A DNA stretch of 64,000 nt from Herbidospora solisilvae (GTDB lineage Bacteria; Actinomycetota; Actinomycetes; Streptosporangiales; Streptosporangiaceae): assembly GCF_009901565.1 (NCBI RefSeq), contig NZ_WXEW01000001.1, positions 62,001 to 126,000 on the forward strand. Direction: 5' to 3'. Under the pieces are notes generated by a model. It had not been told where the DNA came from. It did not search any database and saw only the letters and a program-made list of their open reading frames with translations. Below are positions 33,226-40,294 of the stretch, piece by piece. The position numbers were made by a program, and so were the translations under genes. The first letter of the stretch is position 1; each line of letters starts with the position of its first letter.

Positions 33226-33365
33226 GCTGAGTCTGGAGCGAGAGCCTGAGTTTGAACGGCTGCCTCTACCGGTTGGGCCACCCCCGCGAGAGATGCAGGG
33301 GGCAGGATTCGAACCTGCGCTGTCACCGTCGTTCAGTCGTGATGCTTCAGTTTCAGCTTGCGCTC
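33226..33365 (-). ncRNA. Circularly permuted tRNA-like RNA 1 (or Y-RNA-like tRNA mimic)
   Basis: Same order as its neighbour: anticodon-stem 3' strand GACGGT (33330-33325), variable GACAGC, perfect T-arm GCAGG-TTCGAAT-CCTGC (33318-33302), acceptor 3' strand CCCCTGC (33301-33295), loop ATCTCTC, acceptor 5' strand GCGGGGG (33287-33281), TG, D-arm with GCC/GGC and CCGG in the loop (33278-33262), A26, anticodon-stem 5' strand GCCGTT (33260-33255). All 7 acceptor pairs form, again with G3.U70 and A73. Outside, CTGA/TCAG (33336-33333 with 33249-33246), GCTGA/TCAGC (33357-33353 with 33230-33226) and GAGCG/CGCTC (33365-33361 with 33240-33236) offer alternative leader-trailer helices. The tandem copy makes chance folding unlikely. 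Confidence 0.7.
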
Positions 33366-33373
33366 ATCGCGCA

Positions 33374-33393
33374 CCCCGCCCTTCCGGGCGGGG
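33374..33393 (-). terminator. Hairpin between the unknown-function gene and the tRNA-like RNAs
   Basis: CCCCGCCC (33374-33381) and GGGCGGGG (33386-33393) form an 8-bp stem with a GGAA tetraloop on the minus transcript, starting about 10 nt past the stop at 33404. It may end that mRNA or act as a processing point releasing the downstream RNAs. Confidence 0.55.
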
Positions 33394-33403
33394 GTCTATG
33401 GGG

Positions 33404-34141
33404 TCACCCGAGCAGGTAACCGAACAGTGCCTCACCGACCCGCTGGTCGGTGATCTGGGTGCCGTTGGCCTCCTCGCGGGCGAACTTCACCGCCTCCTGC
33501 AACTTGGTCAGCCGGGTCAGCAGCTCGTTGACGCGCCGCTGGGGCAGCGCACCGGAGAAGGCGACGCGCGTCCAGTAGCCGACGACGACGTCCTCGGTGA
33601 AGACCTGGACCTGGGCCGGGTGCTTGTCGGTCGCCTCGGCGAGCACGTGGTTGCGCGGCACCTTCTTGGTCCGGGTGGTGCGGACCGGCTCGGTGCGCCA
33701 GGTGTCGGTGTTGCCGTCGAGCGACCAGGTCTCCGACGGGTCGAGCGTGGGCAGCCGGGAGATGAGGCCGTGCAGGTCGGCGAGCTGCTTCTCGAGGAAC
33801 AGCAGGTAGGTCACCGGCACGTCGCGGACCAGGGTGGCGCCGTCGACGACGATGTCGGCCTTGGCCGAGCAGTTGGCGACGTCCTTGGTCGCGGTCACGT
33901 CGAACAGCCGGGTCAGGGTGACCGTGACGTCCCGCAGCACCTGCTCGGCCTGCACCTGCACGCGCGTCGACTCGGGCGGCAGCTGCTCGCCCTCGTCGTC
34001 GATCGGCTGGTAGGTGCGCGAGATGCCCGACAGCAGCGGCGCCTTCTGGATGAGGGTGTTGGCGTCCGTCACCTTGCGCTGGACGTCGGCCTTGACGCCC
34101 TTCTCGACGGCCAGGATCTGGTTGAGCTTGGTCACGATCAT
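33404..34141 (-). CDS. Conserved actinobacterial protein of unknown function (probably DUF7873)
   Basis: 245 residues from the ATG at 34139-34141. The sequence is highly regular and strongly conserved-looking (KLNQILAVEKGVKADVQRKV, ISRTYQPIDDEGEQLPPEST, DVTATKDVANCSAKADIVVD, VPRNHVLAEATDKHPAQVQV, SGALPQRRVNELLTRLTKLQ) with no signal peptide or membrane segment. I recognise it as a widespread actinobacterial family without assigned function; the DUF number is from memory. It lies directly upstream of, and on the same strand as, the two tRNA-like RNAs, with only a hairpin between, which suggests a shared transcript and possibly an RNA-related role. Confidence 0.75.
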   Translation of the reverse strand: MIVTKLNQILAVEKGVKADVQRKVTDANTLIQKAPLLSGISRTYQPIDDEGEQLPPESTRVQVQAEQVLRDVTVTLTRLFDVTATKDVANCSAKADIVVDGATLVRDVPVTYLLFLEKQLADLHGLISRLPTLDPSETWSLDGNTDTWRTEPVRTTRTKKVPRNHVLAEATDKHPAQVQVFTEDVVVGYWTRVAFSGALPQRRVNELLTRLTKLQEAVKFAREEANGTQITDQRVGEALFGYLLG

Positions 34142-34223
34142 GACGGTAGCGGCTGCCTCGATGGGACTTCACCTGATTTGTTCCACTCGGAACCCTTCTT
34201 TCTTTCGGCGCGGTAGAGGAGAC

Positions 34224-34340
34224 ATGAGTCCGGACGGCGCAGGACTGATCTACGTCGCCTCGGCCGTTCTGCGCATGCTCCGCGATCACGAGGAAGACCG
34301 CCGCGTCGACAACAGGCCCGACCGGACAGTAGGGCGTTGA
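34224..34340 (+). CDS. Possible 38-residue small protein
   Basis: An ATG at 34224 with a good GAGGAG box 5 nt upstream opens a 38-codon frame (MSPDGAGLIYVASAVLRMLR...) ending in TGA at 34338-34340. The start resembles an amphipathic or membrane-associated helix followed by a charged tail (DHEEDRRVDNRP). No family is recognised. It sits in the divergent gap between the unknown-function gene and the nucleotidyltransferase operon. Confidence 0.35.
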   Translation: MSPDGAGLIYVASAVLRMLRDHEEDRRVDNRPDRTVGR

Positions 34341-34546
34341 CCTCGCCAGTAGGCGCCCTGTCCCGGTGCATAGATGGAGTTTCTAAACAAAAGAACAAAA
34401 TGTCTGAGCTGCCCTGTTATTCTGGCCGACTCACTCCTAGGGCAGTGAGAGCAGGTGAACCAACCTGCCCATTCTTCCGAATCGTGTGAATTTGCGCTGG
34501 TCCGAGGACCAATGCCACGTTCGGAATGGATGTATCCGGAGAGAAA
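34341..34546 (+). promoter_or_regulatory. Promoter region of the nucleotidyltransferase operon
   Basis: AT-rich relative to its surroundings (TTTCTAAACAAAAGAACAAA at 34380-34399). It contains two inverted repeats: GCAGGT-GAACCA-ACCTGC (34451-34468) and TGGTCC-GA-GGACCA (34498-34511). A GGAGAG box at 34538-34543 precedes the ATG at 34547. Confidence 0.4.
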
Positions 34547-35644
34547 ATGACCCAGAAATCAGGCGATGGCAACATTTCTCCTGTTCGTCCCCTGCTCGTG
34601 GGCGATGTCATCGCAGAGCGTCGAGTGGCCGGTTTCGGCTGGCTTATGCAGAATGGTGATGTCGCATCAACCCACCTCGACGACCGGCTGCTGGTCGACG
34701 GCGACGAGCACCTTCCCGGACCTCCGAACCGGCCGGTGCCGCAGACCGCGGACGGCGCCCATTCCTTGGCCGCCATGCCTCCGGCGGACCTCCCGGCCCA
34801 TCGCGTACACGCGGCCGAATCGCTCAACCCGGCGACTCCCGTGCGGGCAGGCGCACTGCTGGATCTGCGAGGCGCGCCATGGCGTCCGCTGATCCGGCCG
34901 CTGCTGGCGGCCGTGCACGCCACCGGTCATCGGCTGTGGCTGGCGGGCGGGGCAGCACGCGATCTGGTCGCGGACGTGCCATTGTCTGAGGTCAACGACC
35001 TCGATCTGTCCGGCACCGTACCGGCGGGCCGCTTCACCGACATCACCCGTCAAACATTGCGCGCTTTGGGCATGTCGGAATGCCAGGTGACGGTCAACCC
35101 GTCCTCCCTGGTGTGCTCGGTGCTCCCGCCGAAAAGGAAAACCCGGCTCATCGAGTATCGCGGATTGTCGAAAGGAGGCTTCAAATTCCCCGCCGTCGGC
35201 AGCCGGCTCTCGGAGGACGCCCAATATCGGGACTTCGCCTTCAACGCCCTCCTGTACGACGCACTTGATCACCAGATCATGGACCCGAGCGGTACTGGCC
35301 TCGACGATTTGCTGGGAAAAGAGCGTCGTTTCACCCCGCTGAATGTCAGCGACGATCCCCTCACCCAGGCGATGGTCATAGTGCGGGCGGCCAAGTTCGC
35401 CCTCCGCTGGCGCGAGGATGATCCGTCGGGCGTTGTCACATTCGACCTGGAACCTCTGAAGGCCCGCATCGCCGCGTTACCGCCGATGTTGGGCCGCATG
35501 CTCAGCAGCTCCGAGTGGAGAGGCCTGCGGAACGCCTACCGGCGGAGTGTCCGGGCGACAACGCAGCAGCAGCGTGAGTTCGCGGCGATGCTGCCGCAAC
35601 CCGGCCGCGACCTGCTCAACACCCTGATCGGAGACGCCCGATGA
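34547..35644 (+). CDS. CCA-adding enzyme/poly(A) polymerase-like nucleotidyltransferase
   Basis: 365 residues from the ATG at 34547; the in-frame ATG at 34526 lacks a good ribosome-binding site. After an unusual ~110-residue N-terminal region, the class II nucleotidyltransferase head is clear: LAGGAARDL (G134, G135, R138, D139), catalytic DLD at D151/D153, a third carboxylate in RLIEYRG (E203), then RDFAFNALLYD, MDPSGTGLDDLL and IVRAAKFALR of the head/neck domains. The tRNA-recognising body and tail of true CCA enzymes are absent or very short. It is therefore likely to add nucleotides to a specialised RNA or other acceptor rather than replace the housekeeping CCA enzyme. Its stop overlaps the next start by 4 nt (ATGA). 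Confidence 0.8.
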   Translation: MTQKSGDGNISPVRPLLVGDVIAERRVAGFGWLMQNGDVASTHLDDRLLVDGDEHLPGPPNRPVPQTADGAHSLAAMPPADLPAHRVHAAESLNPATPVRAGALLDLRGAPWRPLIRPLLAAVHATGHRLWLAGGAARDLVADVPLSEVNDLDLSGTVPAGRFTDITRQTLRALGMSECQVTVNPSSLVCSVLPPKRKTRLIEYRGLSKGGFKFPAVGSRLSEDAQYRDFAFNALLYDALDHQIMDPSGTGLDDLLGKERRFTPLNVSDDPLTQAMVIVRAAKFALRWREDDPSGVVTFDLEPLKARIAALPPMLGRMLSSSEWRGLRNAYRRSVRATTQQQREFAAMLPQPGRDLLNTLIGDAR

Positions 35645-36912
35645 GCTCTCGCCACCGCCCGCTCAGCGCCTGGACCGCCACCCTGTCACCACGCACCGGG
35701 CAGTTGGGCCCGGTCAACGACGGGGATCATCGCTCTGACGCCAGAGAGCTGGATCACTTCGCCGACGGATGGCGCCGCATCGCGGTGCCGTGGGGCCCGG
35801 ACGTATATGTGCTGGGACTGGCCCACGACGACGGGACGACCGTGGTGGAATTAGACGACTTCGGCCGACCGATCATCGCGAGCCGTCAGACGGTCGAGGT
35901 GATAAACCGCATCGAGCAGCGGTGGCCGGTGATAGACGGCGGCACAGCCGACATGTTCCGGGAGCTGAGCAGCGAGTCACTGCCCTTGCGCTACTGGCTG
36001 CTGGAACGGCTCGACGCCGAGGCCCATCCGCCCGACGAGGTGTTCGCCATCCTGCCCTGGGAACTGCTCGATCGCGCAGTCGAGGCGGTCGAGGCGGGCC
36101 TGCGGCCGGACGGGACTCTCGGTGAGCTGGTGGAGGTGCAGCACTGGCTGACACCGGCCGTGCTCGGACTCACTGGCCCTGTCGAGCAACTCGACCACGG
36201 GTTGCGCACCGGCAATCGACTGATCGCCAGGTTCGGCGCGAACGCGCTGCTGGCAGCCCTCTGCGAAATTCCGCTGTCCCGTGTCCCCGCTCGTTCCCGC
36301 GCCTGCCTGAGTCGGCTGGTGTCCCTCCTGGAGGGCCTCGATCCCTTGTACCGTCACGCCTGCCGCGTGGCCGCCGCACGCCTGAGCGACCGATCGGAGG
36401 ATCGGCGGATACATACCGAACTGCACTCCAGCCTCGAGGCCGCGGCAGGCACCGACAACGTGCGCGAGCACATCGAAATCCTTGGCGATGACCTCCAGCG
36501 CGTCCACCTCGTCGAGACACCGGCGGGTCGGGTGCGCGTGACGGCTCAGCTCTTGCGGGCTTACGCGGCGGAGGACGGCCCGCTGGCCGAGCGGGTGGGG
36601 TGTCTCCTCCCGGTCCGGATCACGCCGCGCGACGGCGGCCCGGTCCGGCGACTGTGGATCGCGCTGTCCGATGAAGACGACCATCTCGAGGGAACGATCA
36701 CAGTCGCGCTCCCGCAGGGGCGATCCGCGTTCGAAGCCGATGCGGTGCCGGTCGGCGCACAGGATCTGAACGACGCCGACCCGGCCGACGTGCTGGCCTC
36801 CCTGGACGCAGGTACGGCGACGACGGCGCTGGCCTGGCTGGATGTCGCGGAGAAGTTGATGGATACCCATCCCGTCCGCGTTGCCGCGCGGGCGTTCGAA
36901 GAACGCTCCTGA
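35641..36912 (+). CDS. Unrecognised 423-residue protein of the three-gene cassette
   Basis: A soluble protein without signal peptide, membrane helix or obvious catalytic motif. The N-terminal ~80 residues look beta-rich (WRRIAVPWGPDVYVLGLAHD, TTVVELDDFG), the middle is helical and Leu-rich, and the C-terminal ~100 residues again look beta-rich (RRLWIALSDEDDHLEGTITV). I do not recognise a family. Four-nucleotide overlap with the nucleotidyltransferase gene and a 13-nt gap to the membrane propeller gene show strict coupling, so it probably forms part of the same complex or pathway. Confidence 0.75.
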   Translation: MSSRHRPLSAWTATLSPRTGQLGPVNDGDHRSDARELDHFADGWRRIAVPWGPDVYVLGLAHDDGTTVVELDDFGRPIIASRQTVEVINRIEQRWPVIDGGTADMFRELSSESLPLRYWLLERLDAEAHPPDEVFAILPWELLDRAVEAVEAGLRPDGTLGELVEVQHWLTPAVLGLTGPVEQLDHGLRTGNRLIARFGANALLAALCEIPLSRVPARSRACLSRLVSLLEGLDPLYRHACRVAAARLSDRSEDRRIHTELHSSLEAAAGTDNVREHIEILGDDLQRVHLVETPAGRVRVTAQLLRAYAAEDGPLAERVGCLLPVRITPRDGGPVRRLWIALSDEDDHLEGTITVALPQGRSAFEADAVPVGAQDLNDADPADVLASLDAGTATTALAWLDVAEKLMDTHPVRVAARAFEERS

Positions 36913-36925
36913 GCGGGACGGCCAC

Positions 36926-39900
36926 ATGGATAAGGACCTGCTGGATGTTTCCAGCCTGCTTGGGGACCAGTTCAACCGCGAGGAGGCTCGTCGGGTCGGC
37001 CATCAACTGATCGACAGCCGTCAGCGGTATCTTGCGATCGTCCGGCGCTGTGTCGCCACGAGTGACGTCCGCGCTCTCAAGGCGCTCTCCGCCGGTCGAT
37101 GCGTAGGTCACAAGATCCTGCACGAGATCGCGACGCCGCTGACCCGGTTCCGCGAACTGACCGAGGAGCCGTTCAAACCCAACGAGGTCGCCCCGGTTCC
37201 CGCGGCCCGGGCATTGGCGGCCCTCGGGCTGGCCTTGGTCTCCCCGCCGGAGCAGTCTTTGATCCAGCACCGGATCTTCCGCCGCTGGATCGAGCACTGC
37301 GGGCTGGAGGTGCCCAGAGAGCCGGTTCAGGAGGTGCCGGCCGTCATCGAAACGCCACATGTGCCGGCGATTCGGCGTCTGGCGGACGCGGGAAGGCTTG
37401 ATCTGCTTTCGCTCGTCTGGATGGCGGCTCTCGACGGATGGCCCTACCCCAACCTTCCCAAGGCAGTGCGGCGCGGCCCTAGCGTCCAGGTGCTGCTCGA
37501 TCGCGGCTCACAGGGGCAGCTCGCCGTGCTCAGCCTGTCGTGGGCGCCCGGGTTGCCCGGAGGATTGGTGCCTGATCCGGTGACGATGATGCTGACCTCG
37601 GCGGATGCCTCGTTCCAGGCTTCGCTGGCCGTCGGGTGGAAGGTCGCCGGAGATTTTTCGAGCGGTGCCGTTCTGTGGTCGTTGGAGGACAGGACCGGAC
37701 CGGTTATGAGAGTGGTGAACGAGTCGTTGAGTCTCGGGTTCACGGTCCTGCTCGATGAGCGGCGCAGGCTGTCGAGACCCGTGCTGGGCCCGATGACCGT
37801 GCGCAGATTGCGCCCGCGCACCGCGATCGTCGGCCGGATAGATCCCGCCGCGCCCCACGAGGCGTCCTCGGTGTCCGGATACGCCGCCAAGTTGAGCGTC
37901 GTCCACCAGGACATGCGGGTCGTCCTGCCCTGGGCCGACCGACGTGCGGCAGTCGAGGCGAACCACAAGTACGGCGACAACGCAGATCTGATTCCGGTCA
38001 GAACCTGGAAGCGAGCCGCAAAGAAGGCACGGGCCGTTGACCGCAGGCGGCTGCTGACCATCACGGTGATCGCGCTGTTCTTCCTCGCTGGCGGAGGTCT
38101 CACCCTGTACGGCGAATCCGTGTCCCGGAACACCGCAGCGGTCAGGGCGGCCACGGCCGACGCCGCAGCACGCACTCTCCTGGAGCGTTTGCCGAACGGC
38201 CACTGGGAACGGCTGCATCTTGACGTTCGCGCCTATCGCACCAGCGACGGGCTCGAAGCCCGGACGAGGTTACGCGCGTGGGCCCGTCAGTTGCGGTTCG
38301 CGCAGATCATGGTGCCGACGGGCCAGGGCGTGGTCAACAGCGACGGCTCCGCCGCGGTCACGCCGGAGCCCGACGACACCGGACGCATGTTCGCCTGGGA
38401 CTTCACGGCCAACGCGCGGGCGCCGTTCACCATCGCGGTTGAGGGCACGGGCCCGGCGACGGCGGCCTGGCTCGGCCGGGACGTGGTCGCCATCTCTCGC
38501 GCATCGGGAAAGACGGCGCTGTGGAATGTGCGGACCCGGCGGCTCCTGCGTCAGTTCGACGTCGGCGGAGACGAGCTCGTGAGCGATCCGACGGGGCGCT
38601 GGCTGGGCTACAGGACAGCGGACGCGCCCGAGTTCCACGTCGTCGACCTCTCGACCGGCAGAGTACGGGCCGTCGGCCTGCCCGGCTCAGCCGTGATCCG
38701 AGGAATGCTCACCACCGGTGAACTGGTCGTCGCTCAGCAGGGCAAGGCGATGGCTCTGTCGAGCACCGGTTCGCGTCCGCTGGACAAGAGAGCCAGCCTG
38801 AGACAGGTGATCGACGTGGGCCGCGGTCAGGCCGTCGTCGAGAGTTGTGAGGAAGGCAGGTACGAGCTGTTCGGCTTGGAGAGCGCGACCGTACTCGCCA
38901 CCCGCGTATCGCCCGACAAGGTGTGTTCCCCCACGGTGATCACCCCGGGCGACCGGCACACCGTCACCATGAAGAATCCCCTCATGCCGAGAGGACGAGA
39001 CGAAGCGGAATCGTACGTCGTCCTGGCGGCCGGTTCAGCACGGGAGCGGCGCGTCGAAGTCCCGGCCGGGCTGAAGTTGATCCGCGCCACCGTCGAGGGA
39101 TCCGCGTACCGGCTGATTTTGAGAGCCGCCGACATGCTCCTGGTCCTGCGCGTTCCACCGCCGGACGCGATGGAGAACGCCCTGATCCAGGCCCAGTACG
39201 CGATCGTGACCCCCGACGGGCGCCATCTGGTGCTCAAGTATGCCGACGACCGCCTCGAGAGCTGGGATATCGCCGCCCGCAAAGTACTGGGTACGGCGCC
39301 GCAGGGCTCGGCGCAGCTCAGCCAAGCAGGCGCCGAGGGCAGTCTGGTGCCCTCCCCGGACGGCCGCCTGCTGGTCACGGTCTTCTACAGGGGGCCGGCG
39401 AAACTATGGCGGCTGCCGGATCTGCGTCCTCTGGGTCGGCTTCCGCTCCCTGCCGCGTCCGAAGCCTTCCTGCGAGCCAACGACCCTGAGGAGTTCAGCG
39501 CGCAGGTGGGCTTCGTGACGGACGAACTGGTGCGGGTGAGTTACGGCGATGGAATCAGCACGTGGAACCTCAGCACGATGAGTAAAGTCACCGAGGCAAA
39601 GATCTCCATCCCCGACGCCGACGCACCCACGTACTGGCAGATCGTCCTGCCCGAACTCGACCAGGTCGTCGGCGTCCGCGGGGACAAGGTACAGCGCAAC
39701 CGGCTCTCGGACGGGACGCTCGTCCCAGGCTCGGCGTTCACCATGGGAGACACACCCAGCCGTGACTTCCAGGACTTCGCCCCAGTGATCGACCCCGGCG
39801 GTTCCCTCATCGCGACATACCACGAAGACGCGATCGAGATCTGGGACCTCTTCGAGCACAAGCGGGTCGGCCGGCTGTGGATGGCCGACTACACCGTGGT

Positions 39901-40231
39901 CGTGAACATCCGGTTCGGGGATCGCGCGGGCGATGTCGAGTTCGAGGTCAAGGACTATCGGAGCAAGAACTCGGTCGGCATCCTTACGCAACGCTGGCAC
40001 AGTGATCCGGATCTCATCGACCGGATACTCGGGAGAACGGGTGTAGGACAGACCGCGGACAGAACCGTCCCCGGCGTCTTCGCCTGGCCGGGCACTGACG
40101 GCGCGTTCGAACCGGCAACGTCCCGGGCGTGGCTCGAACGGATCTGTCAGGCCCTGCCCGACCTGGAATACCGGGATGAACTGGGCTTACCCGACGCCTC
40201 CTGGCACGGCCCCGTATGTGCCAAGAGGTGA
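36926..40231 (+). CDS. Lon-protease-like domain / transmembrane helix / WD40-like propeller protein
   Basis: 1101 residues from the ATG at 36926. The N-terminal ~370 residues are cytosolic. Within them, ~235-350 resemble an S16 (Lon) proteolytic domain: ADASFQASLAVGWKVA, NESLSLGFTVLLDE with candidate nucleophile Ser267 or Ser269, TAIVGRIDP, then SGYAAKLSVV with Lys322 matching the Lon Ser-Lys dyad, and MRVVLPWADR. One membrane helix (~376-397, TITVIALFFLAGGGLTLYG) follows. The rest is a WD40-like beta-propeller (TALWNVRTRRLLRQFD, LESWDIAARKVLG, IEIWDLFEHKRVG). The helix-plus-propeller half matches actinomycete STAND-ATPase/WD40 sensors, but the NTPase is replaced by the Lon-like domain. No Walker motif is visible. 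Confidence 0.75.
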   Translation: MDKDLLDVSSLLGDQFNREEARRVGHQLIDSRQRYLAIVRRCVATSDVRALKALSAGRCVGHKILHEIATPLTRFRELTEEPFKPNEVAPVPAARALAALGLALVSPPEQSLIQHRIFRRWIEHCGLEVPREPVQEVPAVIETPHVPAIRRLADAGRLDLLSLVWMAALDGWPYPNLPKAVRRGPSVQVLLDRGSQGQLAVLSLSWAPGLPGGLVPDPVTMMLTSADASFQASLAVGWKVAGDFSSGAVLWSLEDRTGPVMRVVNESLSLGFTVLLDERRRLSRPVLGPMTVRRLRPRTAIVGRIDPAAPHEASSVSGYAAKLSVVHQDMRVVLPWADRRAAVEANHKYGDNADLIPVRTWKRAAKKARAVDRRRLLTITVIALFFLAGGGLTLYGESVSRNTAAVRAATADAAARTLLERLPNGHWERLHLDVRAYRTSDGLEARTRLRAWARQLRFAQIMVPTGQGVVNSDGSAAVTPEPDDTGRMFAWDFTANARAPFTIAVEGTGPATAAWLGRDVVAISRASGKTALWNVRTRRLLRQFDVGGDELVSDPTGRWLGYRTADAPEFHVVDLSTGRVRAVGLPGSAVIRGMLTTGELVVAQQGKAMALSSTGSRPLDKRASLRQVIDVGRGQAVVESCEEGRYELFGLESATVLATRVSPDKVCSPTVITPGDRHTVTMKNPLMPRGRDEAESYVVLAAGSARERRVEVPAGLKLIRATVEGSAYRLILRAADMLLVLRVPPPDAMENALIQAQYAIVTPDGRHLVLKYADDRLESWDIAARKVLGTAPQGSAQLSQAGAEGSLVPSPDGRLLVTVFYRGPAKLWRLPDLRPLGRLPLPAASEAFLRANDPEEFSAQVGFVTDELVRVSYGDGISTWNLSTMSKVTEAKISIPDADAPTYWQIVLPELDQVVGVRGDKVQRNRLSDGTLVPGSAFTMGDTPSRDFQDFAPVIDPGGSLIATYHEDAIEIWDLFEHKRVGRLWMADYTVVVNIRFGDRAGDVEFEVKDYRSKNSVGILTQRWHSDPDLIDRILGRTGVGQTADRTVPGVFAWPGTDGAFEPATSRAWLERICQALPDLEYRDELGLPDASWHGPVCAKR

Positions 40232-40294
40232 CCGCCGACGCGCCCGCGGGGTCCTTCTGTGGATCTGTGAACTGCCCGCATCGGCGAGGCGGGG

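Noticed and set aside
33121-33320. Two ordinary tRNA genes, suggested by two TTCGAAT T-arms.
   Set aside because: No 5' acceptor and D-arm lie upstream of either T-arm with matching pairs; all pairing is satisfied only in permuted order.
36926-40231. STAND-type NTPase fused to WD40.
   Set aside because: No Walker A or B motif is visible before the membrane helix; the region resembles a Lon proteolytic domain instead.
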